Shown in pieces: positions 1 through 11,080 of a stretch of 64,000 nucleotides of DNA (the first letter of the stretch is position 1; every line of letters starts with the position of its first letter). This stretch comes from Stenopsyche tienmushanensis. Its lineage: Eukaryota > Arthropoda > Insecta > Trichoptera > Stenopsychidae. The position numbers and the translations under genes were made by a program. Location of the stretch: positions 186,001 to 250,000 of the forward strand of contig WACJ01000309.1 in the NCBI GenBank assembly GCA_008973525.1. The letters are read 5' to 3'. The notes under the pieces are model-generated. The model did not search any database. It had not been told where the DNA came from and saw nothing but the letters and a program-made list of their open reading frames with translations.

Positions 1-240
1 AAGGCTCCGCTCCCGGAAAGGGGGTGTTGGGATACTAAGACGCAGATAAGACGAGAAGACTACCCAGACGAGAGGGTTATTCTCGGCAAAACAGAAATCA
101 AAACCCGGGCATTCAAACTGTACTTGATTAGATTATAACCCAAATGATTTATTTCTATAATAATTAATTAAGCAAATTTAGCTAAAACGCATCATTTTGA
201 ATTTATAAGCATGTAAAACTGTATATTTTTTTAAATGAAA

Positions 241-478
241 CTTTAATTTGTAAAATAGGGCAAATTGGCCTGAACGTCACGAAAAGTGAAACTTCTTTGA
301 TCGGAATGATAGGAAGAATCATTTATAATCTCTTTGTATCCATCACATACATCATAGACATGCTACACGCATGCGCCGCGCTGTATTTACTATGTGTGTG
401 TATGTTCATAACACAATATAAGCACTGCATCAGTAGTTTGTCTATTTTATTATATATTACACAAACACAGGTTAATAT
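241..478 (-). repeat. Dispersed repeat family C, copy 1
   Basis: This matches other copies at 14990, 23005, 25740 and 46431. Shared landmarks are the block CACGAAAAGTGAAAC near 278 and TATTATATATTACACAAAC near 453. The copy is in reverse orientation relative to 14990-15225. No coding sequence is visible, and the class is not recognised. Confidence 0.6.
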
Positions 479-710
479 AAAAGCACACATTTTTAAAAAT
501 ATATTTTATCCATTTCAGTAAATACTCCTTATTATTCACAAAACTGTACAAAATGTGCGATAGAATTATTATTAAAAAATAAAATCAAAATATTTAGATC
601 CGCCTATTCTGATTAAAATCTTAACACATTGTTTGCGGGAACAAATGATCACCGTCATTCGCTGCCACTCAATGATTGCGAAATTTTTACATAAATACTA
701 TATAATAAAA

Positions 711-1031
711 GTGTCGAAAAGAAAGCCTTTATTCTCTAAATAACTATTTATTCCACACGAAAGAGAGAGAGATCTGGCTGCGAGAAGGACGTCCTCCCGC
801 AGCCAAGGCTAACCGACTCCCGCCTCTTACGCGTCACTACCCAACCGGCAACGTTGCACGCGCAAGAAACAATCCGTCGGTATGCAGATGCAATGTCTCC
901 ATAGGGCCACAAGAGATGGCGCTTTTAAAATAACACATTGCTCCTGAAGAGAGACGGAAGATGTCGCTATTAATCAATCTGCTCAGATTAACAGCGCTAC
1001 TACGTGGGGATGGTAAATCGCCCCCTCTACA
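711..1031 (-). repeat. Dispersed repeat family A, copy 1 (LTR-like)
   Basis: One of about eight copies of an interspersed sequence. Read on the minus strand it begins TGTAGAGG, passes conserved blocks (CGCCATCTCTTG, CTCGCAGCCAGATCTC) and ends just after an AATAAATAG polyadenylation-like signal. The TG start and late AATAAA suit a solo long terminal repeat. No paired copy, primer-binding site or polyprotein is visible, so the LTR assignment is an inference. Confidence 0.6.
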
Positions 1032-2380
1032 ATACCAATCAATGTTGAATGATATTTTATGGCCACAATGAAATCATATTGATGTGTTTCATGTCTAATT
1101 TCTGGTAAGATGGTACTAAATTTCACACAACTCGAAAAATAAATACAAAAAGAAACATCTAGGCATCATATTTAGATACCCTATATATTTCATGAAATGA
1201 TATTCTGAGCAATCTGGTTGATATTTATCATACACAAAAATTGCATAGTTAAGCCAACGAATCAACATACAAAGTGTCAATAGCTTATATGATCAATGGC
1301 GCATATATAATTGTTTAAAAATAAGAATTATTTATAATTATTATGTACATGAATGCATTGTATACAGTTTAAGTGGCACTGAAAGTGGACTATAGCTATT
1401 CTATTCTCCACCCATTCTTACAGTGGAAGATTATGGAAAGTGGATATACTTGTAATGTTAATTTCTGGTGTGGGGTTATTTTATGCTTGATAGTTTGCCA
1501 GACTATACGAGATTAGAATAATTTGAAAGCTGAACTCACTCATGTGATATTAGCAATAAAACAACACCTCTGACTGCGAGACTAAATATATTTTACTCGA
1601 ATTTCGTTGAATTATCGGCTTTAAAGAAAGCTGAATATCCTGAAAAGCTCCTCGAGGGGCTTCGGATCAAAGCTCTGCCACTTAAAACTGAAGAACAGCC
1701 TGTAATGGCAGGTAAGATAGGAGCTTGAGTGTAGTTGTGTTAAGGATAGGAAACTTAAATGTTCTCAACTACTCCAGTGAACATCAAATGCACATCAATC
1801 TTAAATAAATAATACTCTATCATGATTGATCAAATGTTTAAAAATTCAACCATTGATTTGATGTTAATGATGAAATGCTAAGATTTATTTAAAAATGGTT
1901 GTTTAAGAATTGTTCAAATTTATTATTTAAACGATGAACTTTGTATGAATAGTTTGCCTGTAAATAATATCATACTCGATGGGGCAGGTACAGTTGCTTG
2001 AATGCCTAAATAAGTGAATCTTACAGCTCACTTTGATGCCAAACAGATCTGAAAATTTTATAAGTAACCCCGGGCTGGGTCTTGTTGGGCGCCATCCCAA
2101 TCTTCAGAACAGGTGAAGTTGCCCACCGCCCACCCACCCACAACTAACCTAGAGCATGTGTTATGGTCGGCGGTCTACGGTCCTGGCGTTTATGAATGTA
2201 TTAACCCACTGAAAACTTAATACATCTCATTATTAATTCCAGGAAATCCATACGCTGACTTGTTTCTTAGACTTGTACACTGCGCGCAATGTGAAATTAA
2301 TTGCATTAAAAAATATTTTTTATTAAAGTTTTAAAAAAATAGAAGTAATTCTTATAATACTTAATTGTTAAATGCTTAAA
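1032..2380. other. No recognisable gene or repeat
   Basis: AT-rich sequence with no open frame of note and no match I could find elsewhere in the window. A small GC-richer patch lies at about 2070-2200. It could belong to an unrecognised repeat, but nothing supports a call. Confidence 0.5.
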
Positions 2381-2382
2381 TA

Positions 2383-2945
2383 CGAGGGTCATTCAGAAAA
2401 TAAGGTTACAAGTTGGCATATTTGGCATGTAGGGGATTCGTAATGGTCAGTTTGTTTGGTCAAGTGTGTTTGTCGGCCATTTTGTTCAGTCACAGTAAAT
2501 TCTTCCGATGGATAGATCGTCGCGCGCTACCGCCATCTCCTGTCCGTGTAAGATTTGCACATTATATTGTTCAGAGAAGTACTGATAATCACAAAAGGCA
2601 AGAAGTGGGACACCATTAATGGGGGACTATCAATGGTAGCCATTCAGAACCGCAGATTCAAGGAAGAGTTTCTTAGAAACTGCTGAAATCGTTTGGATGG
2701 GATATTGTGACCCACTCCCTCCCCCCCCCCCCCCAACCTCTATTCATCCGACTTGGCATCTTTGAACTACCATCTTTTCAATAAATTAAAGGAAATTTTG
2801 GGTGTGAAACGATCTAGTGATCAGGAGGTTGAAGAAGTTAATGGCGGAAGTCTATGATATTGGCATATAAAAGTTTGTGTCCCACTTTAAAGAAATGTCT
2901 CGATCGCTATTATATTGAAAAATAGCTTAATGTTTGTTTTTAAGA
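2383..2945 (+). mobile_element. Internally deleted mariner-like element
   Basis: The left end after a TA (2381-2382) is CGAGGGTCATTCAGAAA, the same terminal sequence as the elements at 35.1 and 63.6 kb. The 5' leader matches those copies up to about 2530. Most of the transposase is then missing, and the C-terminal part resumes near 2690. It still shows the mariner text around the third catalytic Asp region (SSDL, then YHLFNKLKEIL at about 2770-2805) and a degraded end to about 2945. A run of 15 C lies at about 2726. No right terminal repeat was found. It is non-functional. Confidence 0.72.
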
Positions 2946-2954
2946 TCTTAACAA

Positions 2955-3235
2955 TTATTTATCCTTTTGAGGAGTAAAGTCGCGTATTTGCGATCAAATT
3001 CCAATGATTTAGAAAGAGCATTCTTACACATTTGGAGTTCGGAGAGATACATAGACAGAGAGTCTTGCGTACATCGTACGATTGTATAAATCGATAGTCA
3101 AAATGTATCGTCTTATAATGATGACCCAAATTAATCGATCTCAAGTGTGTCGCTTATGTTTACGCGAAAAAATGAAAGAATATATAGCATCAACGTTTAT
3201 TTCATTTTAAAATTAATTTACTACGCAAAATTATT
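2955..3235 (+). repeat. Family B (TTAA-type MITE) copy, eroded
   Basis: Matches the complete family B element at 22464-22857. The shared parts are AGAAAGAGCATTCTTAC, the conserved core around the palindrome ATCGTACGAT (3073-3082) and TTTATGTTTACGCGAA. The left end reads TCCTTTTGAGGAG in place of the usual start and the flanking TTAA is mutated. Non-coding. Confidence 0.6.
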
Positions 3236-3537
3236 AATATCTAGATTGATATTTCTAATTAAAGTGATTTATTCAACTCTGTCTAAGGTCTAAGATGGTA
3301 GTCATAAAATCACACAAATATAGACAAATAAAACTGATCATATGTGTTGTATAGACGTTTTTGATTTTATGCGGTATGAAGCGTTCCCTGTTGCAAGTGA
3401 CTCTCCGGTGTGATTTCTGCCACCGAATAACGCGGCAATCGGCAATAGCCGCAGCAACGAAGGCAGCGCCGTAAATAACGCAAAATCACTCTCGATTCAC
3501 AACGTGATTTTTTAATCTCATCATTTCATTTTTATTA

Positions 3538-3574
3538 TTCATATGGAGTTATAATGTGTATAACTCCATATGAA
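3538..3574. repeat. Perfect 16-bp stem hairpin
   Basis: Arms 3538-3553 and 3559-3574 are exact reverse complements (core CATATGGAGTTATA) around the 5-nt loop ATGTG. Such a perfect stem is unusual beside the eroded repeats here. No gene is adjacent. It could be a small foldback, a replication-slippage product or a transcribed hairpin. Confidence 0.7.
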
Positions 3575-5175
3575 AGTTTCGCTCTCGTCTGAAAGTGGAG
3601 TTAAGAATTCTAACATCACACATCCTGTCAGCAAGTCTACATTCAGTATACCTCGAAAAACATACATATCTATAGACTTGTGTGCTTAAACTTAAAGAAT
3701 ACTTAATCAGTTACTGAAGAATAGCTAATAGAACCTCTTGACGTTGAAATTTCTAGTTGAATAATTAATTATTCATCAACGAGCAGCTCGCCAGTAATGG
3801 AAAAGTCATGTAAGTCAACTCACATATCTTTCCGTACTATAAAGATAGAACATCATTCGAATTTGATATGAATAATTAATTATCCATTGGAGATTCTTTT
3901 TGCATTCGAGTCCAACTAAAATTAGTTTTGCATATTATTTCCGAGCCCTTAATGTATTCAAAGGTGAGCATCTAAGGTGAATAACGTGCAAGGGGGCATT
4001 TCACCCCGTTTAAATAATCCTTCGTTATTCATATCAAAGTATGCTTAAGGGTGTCTTACGACCATTAATAATGCAAGGCGACTTGGCAAATTCTCATTTG
4101 TTGAACTACCTGCGTTGTCCTCAAAAGCAGGAAGGGTCCGATGCTACAGCCGACGGTTTCGCTAATTATAAATCGCGAATAATTTAAGTCGCGGAGTGCC
4201 CTTTGCTCGGAACTATTAAGTCACGGTCCGAGCGACTCGAGTTTTGTTCAATTTTTCCGTATAATTTATTATGAAAATGTCAAAAGCTTCTGCTTGAAAG
4301 CTCTTCAGACATTAATGGAGGCAGCCGGCGGCCTAATGACCTTTCTCCGAGAAAACAACTCCGCTATTTAAATTAAAATGACATTCAATGGGTACTCATT
4401 GCGGCCACATAGTCAGCACCATAAGAATCCGCATCGAACATTCAAAATTAATATCCCCATACAAGATCCGATCTGAAATAACATGGCATCAATGGCGCCT
4501 AATAAATGGCACGATTGCATTAATAAGGCGGCGAAATGTCGTTTTATGTCAAGGGCGAAATTATAATGCAAAAACGTTTAATCATCGCCGCTAAATGTGG
4601 CGACTGGCCCTAATGAATAATGAATATAAATGTCATTAATTTCCCGTGGAAAAACCTGGCATATTTTTATCAGTGGTTTTTAACATGAAAAAAGAAAAGG
4701 GGGAGCCGGTTGAAAAATAGCAAACGAGACATAAAACTGCCTTCAGTTGGGGAGAATTAAACACAAGTGGGGGACGAAGTGGGTGGAAAGCTTTGTTGGA
4801 ACATTGAATATGACATTTATAGGGCGGAGTGGGGTGTCCGAATGTTCGTACAAAAATAAGATCTAGAGTGTCCTTAGATTTTACACCTGAGGAAATCTTT
4901 TATATTTTTTCCCTGAAGATCCTACCCGACCGTTTGCAAAATACCACCCAACAATCTCGATGTAGACATAAGCTCAAACATTTTTAAAGGCAATATTTTT
5001 GTAGCAATAATACTGAATTTATGTATAATATACATGATGTCAAGCCTCTTCCATTTAAAAATCATATTGAATACATCATTGCAAGTAGCTATGATCTAAT
5101 AAATTTGCTATAATTATGCAAAAATGTATAGAAAAAATTGATTTTGAACACAAATGTGTGTAAAACAATGCAAAA
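3575..5175. other. No gene; apparently single-copy DNA
   Basis: No coding exon or repeat was recognised. The part from about 4050 to 4680 is more GC-balanced, carries many TTAT/TAAT/ATTA motifs of homeodomain type and has no match elsewhere in the window. It is a candidate regulatory block by composition only. Confidence 0.4.
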
Positions 5176-5269
5176 CACGGTTATAACGAGCAACAACTAA
5201 ATGTTAATGAAAATTGCTCATAATAATTGATATTAATATGTTTAATAAATTTGATATTTTTAAAATTTG

Positions 5270-5660
5270 ATAAAGTATGGTAATGAGGGAGCCATGTATG
5301 TCTATGCGTGAGCGATGACATTCTTCACCATGGAAGTTCTAAGTCCTGAACAGGTAATTTGTAACAATAAAATTAAACATATTTTTAATTTATATAATAT
5401 TATCTATGACTTAGACTATAATTATAAAATAATATTAGAAAATAAAAAAATAGTGAGCGATCGAAAAAAAAATGTATTTTTATCAACATTTTTTACAGTT
5501 TTTTGTTAATTAAATAAAAACTTTTGAATATTTTTAGTTAATTGTAGTCTATATGATGAAGACGTTTATTATACACATGTTTGCTAAATTTCATAAAGAA
5601 TGCTCATCTAGGGCGTGTGAGAGCACTTCCATAAGTTTGGAAAAAGTAATTTTGAGAACT
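5270..5660 (+). repeat. Dispersed repeat family J, copy 1
   Basis: Closely resembles 45470-45910 in opposite orientation. Shared stretches include GATGACATTCTTCAC, AATAAAAAAATAGTGAGC, ATTGTAGTCTATA and GCTCATCTAGGGCGTGTG. Non-coding and of unknown class. The copy stops abruptly at about 5661, where family B sequence starts. Confidence 0.65.
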
Positions 5661-5661
5661 A

Positions 5662-6146
5662 CCGATTATGACCGATACTTTCTGTCAACTCCTATCAGCG
5701 TAAGACAATCTTCAATTCGAGGTCAATTATAAATAAACATTTGATAGCATACAAGATCACGTAATTTCTTTACATAAATAATGCACAAAACATCCAATCA
5801 TTTGCTCCTCCTTTGGAAGGAAATGATAATTGAACAAAGACTCAATCAACACGCAGCGAAGAACTGCAAGCAGTTAAAAAACAAACATTGTCGACAGCAT
5901 ACAATATTCAGTCATTTTTTTGGGTAAGCACACTTGAAATCGAAATCATTATAAGTCGATAAATTTGGGATTAACGATCTATACAATCATGCGATGCATG
6001 CGAGGATGCTCTCCGTCTCAGTCTCCCGAACTGCGTTAAGTTCTCTCTGTCTCTGTCTTTATCCGAGCTTCAATGTGCAAAAATGCTCTTTCTGAATAGT
6101 GGAGGGGGTTACGGAGGGTCTCCGATAGTACTCCCGTAGGGGTTAA
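5662..6146 (-). mobile_element. TTAA-type MITE, family B (subtype with CCCCTA end)
   Basis: The right boundary is TTAA (6143-6146). Read inward on the minus strand the end is CCCCTACGGGAGTACT, which matches the starts of the elements at 26811 and 30183. The body matches 50721-51243 nearly throughout. The left end is truncated at about 5662, joined to family J. No coding sequence. TTAA flanks are the hallmark of piggyBac-type insertion. Confidence 0.65.
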
Positions 6147-6224
6147 TTATCATATTTGAGACAAACTTTGTCACAGTTTATAATTTCATCATGTTTTATA
6201 TTACTTTTTCAACGTATCAATACA

Positions 6225-6300
6225 GTAGACTCGTGTTAATCCGGCCCCCATGTAGTCCGATATTCTAATACAAGTATAGTACATATGTTAAGTAAAGTTT
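6225..6300 (+). mobile_element. Pogo/Tigger-like terminal fragment
   Basis: The sequence TACAGTAGACTCGTGTTAAT followed by CCGGCCCCCATG resembles the terminal inverted repeats of pogo/Tigger elements, which start CAGT after TA and carry an 'AATCCGG' motif. The matching far end was not found. It is probably a decayed non-autonomous copy extending right. Confidence 0.4.
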
Positions 6301-6709
6301 CTTCAGTGTAAAAAATGCAAAAGTGTGATTTTGGATTACCCAATTTGTAAAGAATATTTTTGTAAGTTTTTGTTGGAAAAAACTTTGTATATGTGGTTTC
6401 TACAGGAAATAATTAAACATAGTTCTACAATATTTCTGGGCTCATATTGGTCATGAAAACAAAGTTGTTTTACAAAGAGATAACAAAAAATAATACTTTG
6501 TAACTGGCAAGGGATAGTTGAAAACCTTCATGACTTTATGGCGTTTATGACGTTTATTTTAAGTGATTTAATCATAAAAATTTTATTTTTTTAAATCCAT
6601 ATCCAAAAAAATGATACGACATTACTCTAAATAGATTTCTTATTTCCGACAGAAAAGTAAAATTTTCAATAATGATTTATACATTCGCTCGTTATAACCG
6701 TGATTTTAT

Positions 6710-7637
6710 TATATTTAGTAGTATTTTAACACTTTTTATTATTTTTTCATAATAAAACATAATCATCAAATGTAGCAAAAATCATGTTTAATTACGTATT
6801 TACAAATTTCATGTATTAAGCTATTGAATCCCACATTCATGTTTGAATTTTTAAAACTATAAATGAAGCACGATAATAAGTTTCACGACTTTTGTAACAA
6901 AGTCCATGCTTTTATGGAGGATTTGAAGTGTATGTTGGCAGCAGATACAGGTGCTTTCACAAGTGGGGCCTATTGGCATGAGTATTGTCATGCAAACGCG
7001 TTTAATAAGACAATAGCGGAGGAGAGCCCAGGAAGAGGATGTGATATGATTGTCTTCCGTGACACGTAATGTACAAACTTTTCCTTATGTTGTTTTAAGC
7101 CTCCGGTTATTCAGCCGCATGAGGGGAATCATGATATGGGTATGGCATGAATATAGAGTTGGAGCATGAGTTTTCAGCTGCCCGATTGTCTAAGAGCTAC
7201 TCCCATTCAGATTATCCATGGCCAAATGACGACTGAATTTTTGAACAGTCTCCAAATGTCGTATTACAGTCCCTTTTTCATTTCGACTCGAGTGCCACAA
7301 TGCGTACTTCTATTTATGAAATACAACATCCCCGTAATTTAAGGGTGCGATTTTGTGCCTGTTGTAAAATATGCGCATGTACATAAATACATTCAGTATA
7401 CGGTGGATTTCTTGAAGTTACGAGATAAATTATATTTAACTTTTAAACATATTATTTATTTACAAAGGTGAAATAAAACCAACAAACTCACCGTCTTGTG
7501 ACATTTTAGTAAATATTAGTAATAAGTAGTAGTGGTAAGTAGTAGTAAAAAGCAGTATTAAATAATAGTAATAAGTAGTAGTAATAAGTTTATGATTTAA
7601 ACATATTTAACGGTGATAAGTTTATCTTTTCAAAATT
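6710..7637. other. No gene; simple repeat at 7508-7592
   Basis: A 68-codon open frame at 6863-7069 shows no recognisable domain and is not called. At about 7508-7592 there is an imperfect AGTAGTAATA-type simple repeat. The rest is AT-rich and featureless. Confidence 0.5.
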
Positions 7638-7639
7638 AT

Positions 7640-7790
7640 TCGATTTTCCTCGCTTTGCCAATTTCATTGCACTTGGGTATGTTTTTATGCGATTTTGAAG
7701 TTATGCGGTTTTCAAAAATAGTGGAACCTATGCATCATATTTCTATAGAAGACAAAGCTTTTTTTATGCGAATGCGCACTAAAAAAATCT
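7640..7790 (+). repeat. Family D fragment
   Basis: Contains the family D signature: TTTTTATGCGATTTTGAAG, TTATGCGGTTTT and TTTTTTTATGCGAATGCGCA, with the 'TTCTATAGAAG' spacer. It matches the ends of the complete copies at 37555-38194 and 62132-62900. Only an end portion is kept. Confidence 0.55.
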
Positions 7791-7904
7791 AAAATTAACA
7801 CCAGTGCAAGTTACAACCGTTAAAGTACGAGTGTGTATAGGTCGATGTATAGTAATCAATATCACTTTTTATATATTACACAAACATAGATTTATTTTTT
7901 AGCT

Positions 7905-8400
7905 AAAAATAACCTTTGAATTGTTAAATTAATTTTAAATAGACTTAAACATAGATGCTACATTGCACCGCTTATCGTCCACACAAAATCACCTTTCTCT
8001 CAAGATCGCGAATCGTGAATGAAGCTTGTATATCAATAAATGAACCCTAACACTGTTGATAACACACAATATTCGTTTATTTCTTCGTGTAAACATAAAC
8101 AATACACATATTTGTCTTCAATTTTAGTAACAAAATAATGCATCTGTTGAAGTTTGAAAGCGATAAATTTAAGTTTTGTTATCACCCTGAATTTTAAGTA
8201 TATAATTGATTTATGTGGCTTTTTACTATTCATTATGATTCTAAGAAGATAACCAAAGATCTCAGAAGACCCCATACCTAATGGTTTTCAACCGGATACG
8301 GACAAATTCCATTATAATGTTAATGTTTATTTTTTCGTCATCTATCGATAACTGATGTGATGACTCTCTATTTTGTATATTTAAGAATATTTAGAAGTGT
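7905..8400 (-). repeat. Family B copy joined to family E
   Basis: The section 7905-8270 matches family B in reverse (GATAACACACAATATTCG, GTAAACATAAACAATAC). The adjoining 8230-8400 section (ATGGTTTTCAACCGGATACG, ACTCTCTATTTTGTA) matches 43490-43690 in the opposite orientation; I call it family E. The same B-E adjacency at both sites suggests one larger unit. Non-coding. Confidence 0.5.
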
Positions 8401-8479
8401 AGGGGTTCCTTTACAATACGATCTTACCATCGTAGCATATGCGGAGTTCCTAATTAACAGGTTAATAAATATCAAAACA

Positions 8480-9540
8480 TGAATATATATATTTTTTTAA
8501 AATCACTTGTTAAAAAATGATGTTATTAAATTGTAAAAATTAACTGACACAAGTAATAATCATGATGCGCATTCTTTTATATTGCAGTGTATCTCTTATC
8601 CTTCAACCCCATTCCACCCCCAATAATATTTTTCATAATAGCGACGTAAGCTTCTGAAATACATCTACATTTTTAACAAAACCAAAAACAAATTTCAACA
8701 TGTCAAATCCATCCAGCGAATTGAAAGGGATAAAGAAACGCCCCAACAGTTCGTTGATTGTTAAGTTAAAAAATATATATTTCTGACAATGCTAAAAATT
8801 ACAACCCTTTAAAATAATACCCAGTTGCGTTTTAAAGTTGCGGATTAAAATATTTACGTTTTTGTTTCAATGCTCAAATCTACAGGAGGTATGGCTGGCG
8901 TCCGCATTATTAAAAACATACATACGCCATGAAAAATGTTTGGTAATCGTCCCATAAACGCGATTGCTAAAGGCCACCTAAAAAAATACATCAATAAAAA
9001 AATATTAAAATAAACACGGATCATTAAATGGGATGAAAATGGGATTGAATCCCATTAGCTTCATATCAAACAAATATTATCCAAATCGGAGTGGGATTTG
9101 GAGCCGGGATTTATTTCAAGAAACACTAGCACTCGTGTGTCCAGGGCCGCACTTGTCACCGGTGTAATCTCCACTAATCGTTATCAATTAGTGTGGCCGC
9201 CACTGGTCCGTGCAATAATTTTAATATCCCGGGCAGCCGCCGCGGGCGTTCGCCCCACAGATAATAAAATTACCGGCGCTGACCGTAATTTGAATTAACG
9301 CGCGCCCGGCTAATGCTACGAAAGCTACGCCCGGCACGTACAGGTGCCAATGTGGTGAGTTCCAAACACACATCCATGCATCTTATATAGTCTTTTCGCC
9401 ACTTATTTAATCCCTGCTAAATTGCCAGAATCTCATTTTGATCCATGAAACTTTCAACGCCATATTTCATATAGCAACCGAATAAATCCCGTGCAAATTC
9501 ATACACATATGATATTCACTTGGGACAAATTTATATCAAA
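8480..9540. other. No gene; GC-balanced unique block 8880-9360
   Basis: No repeat or coding similarity was seen. The part from 9090 to 9320 is unusually GC-rich for the window and contains mirrored TAAT-type sites (see 9172-9193), CCCGGG and GGGCGTTCGCCC. It is a candidate cis-regulatory stretch by composition only. Confidence 0.35.
9172..9193. promoter_or_regulatory. Inverted pair of TAAT-type homeodomain sites (candidate)
   Basis: CACTAAT (9172-9178) and ATTAGTG (9187-9193) are exact reverse complements separated by 8 nt. TAAT cores spaced like this are typical of paired homeodomain binding, but short motifs of this sort are common in AT-rich DNA. No neighbouring gene is known from the window. 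Confidence 0.25.
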
Positions 9541-9545
9541 ATATA

Positions 9546-9612
9546 CAGATAATATAATATATATATATATAATATAATATATATATATATAATATAATAT
9601 ATAAGATAATAT
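9546..9612. repeat. AT-only satellite-like tandem repeat
   Basis: A 20-bp period unit of TA dinucleotides interrupted by AATATAATA is repeated about three times. It is pure A/T and may be a hypermutable microsatellite. Confidence 0.8.
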
Positions 9613-9749
9613 ACACCTATAAAAAAATAATAAAATAGAAAAATATATTCTGTATTGTTCTTAGACAGTACAAAGGCGTTGGATAAAGTATGATATAAGT
9701 AACATTCCTCTATCCGAATTGACCGATATGAATCCACATAATCTTCTTC

Positions 9750-10194
9750 TTTTTCTAATATATAAACGTTAATTGGGGTTTGTTCGTTCGAAATGCGCTG
9801 TCCATTCCGTTCATCGGATTGCAATAAAACTTCGTCCATTTATTGCTAAGAACTTCGCGAGTAACATAGATATAGTTTAATATATAAAAATCAATGTTTG
9901 TTTGTCTGTATTTAATGCGCTGCCATACCGATAATTCGATTGCGATAAAACTTTGCCAACTTATTGTTTGCACTTTTCTCAAATAATATAGGTATAGTAC
10001 AATTAACTTACAGTAGATCTTATATATAAAAATCAATGTTTGTATGTTTATTCATATTTATAATAAAACCAACAAAATAAAATAAATTTCATTACTTCTA
10101 TCAATGCTAATTAAACAAGATAAATCCTTCAAATTTCAAACGATATTTATAGAATTATTACTTCTGTGGCAGCAACGCGCCGGGTACTAGCTAT
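9750..10194 (+). mobile_element. Helitron-like non-autonomous unit with internal tandem copies
   Basis: The 3' end GGCAGCAACGCGCCGGGTAC, followed by TAGCTAT, matches a second copy at 39688 that ends GGGTACCAGCTAG next to T, the CTAG-T ending typical of Helitrons. The block ATATAAAAATCAATGTTTG starts near 9880 and near 10022, with a diverged version near 9756, so a roughly 125-140-bp unit is tandemly arranged. No Rep/helicase coding sequence is present. Assignment to Helitron is by end structure only. Confidence 0.55.
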
Positions 10195-10334
10195 TATGAT
10201 ATGAAATTATTGCATGTAATGCCGCTGTTAATCTGTGTTGATTTGATTCGCCAGATTAACGGCAATATATTTCGGCTCTCTTTAGGCGCAATGTGTCAAT
10301 TTAATAGAACCATTTTCTGTTTCTTCGTGTGATC

Positions 10335-11080
10335 GTACACCGTTATGGGTTCGGTGGTGGTATGCAGGAGGCGAGAGACATGAAGAGTCGTCGGATGACC
10401 TTGGCTGCGGAAGAACGTCCTTCCCGCGGTCAGATCTCTCTCTCGCGATTAATAAAAAGGTTATCTAAAACAAAAGACTTTCTATTCGACGTCCATCTAC
10501 CTTCATCCCATCCGTTCGGCTACATAACGGCCCGAGAGCAGAATGGACCCGCATGCGAGCGCAATCATCTCGATAAGCACGCAAGGCCGACGCGCGGCTC
10601 GGGGATTCTGTTCCGCAAGCGCCTATGTTCTGCCGCCGACAACATATTACGCAACAATTGCGTTTTAACGTTGAGACGGGGGCGCTCTCGGGGGCAGAGT
10701 CCTCGGGCGACTCCCCGCCCCACGTGTTCATCGGGGTGACCACGCTAGCCCACGGGTCCGTTCTTCTTTCAGGCTGTGATGTTGCTGGATGAATGGATGG
10801 GAATAGACGAGAAGTCGAATGGAAAGACTCTCTTCTTTAAATAACTATTTATTCCACACGAGAGAAAGAGAGATCTGGCTGCAGGAGGTTGTCCCTCCTG
10901 CAGCCAGAAGGTTAACTAACCGGCAACGGTGCACGCGCAAGAAGCGATCGGTCGGTAAGCAGGTGCAGTGTCTCCGCAGGGCCATAAGAGATGGCGTTGT
11001 TTAAATAACATATTGCACCTGAAGAGAGATGATGCTATTAACAGCGCTATACTTGGGGATGGTAAATCGCCTACGCTACA
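10335..11080. repeat. Two family A copies head to head
   Basis: The left part (10335 to about 10600) is family A on the plus strand (CTTGGCTGCGGAAGAACG, GATCTCTCTCTCGCG, then AATAAAAAGG). The right part (about 10740-11080) is family A on the minus strand, ending CTACGCTACA at 11080. Between them lies GC-rich DNA, including AACCCG-type sequence also seen past the family A end near 16520 and 41230. Open frames here (e.g. 10329-10739) lie inside the repeat and show no domain. Confidence 0.6.

Larger units (their letters stand above)
5176..6703. repeat. 16-bp inverted pair bounding a 1.5-kb composite
   Basis: CACGGTTATAACGAGC at 5176-5191 recurs exactly, inverted, at 6688-6703. The interval holds family J, a family B element and a pogo-like end. 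The pair may be the terminal repeats of an older DNA transposon of pogo/Tigger type into which the others inserted. I see no transposase coding sequence and no clear TA duplication. Confidence 0.4.

Noticed and set aside
5548..5660. Non-coding RNA gene conserved with 45.6 kb
   Set aside because: The similarity extends over the whole family J unit and shows no compensatory pairing that I can see. A dispersed repeat is the simpler reading.
10329..10739. 136-codon frame with many Arg residues
   Set aside because: Lies in a GC-rich repeat (family A and its flank) with an overlapping antisense frame. Arg-rich composition follows from the base composition.
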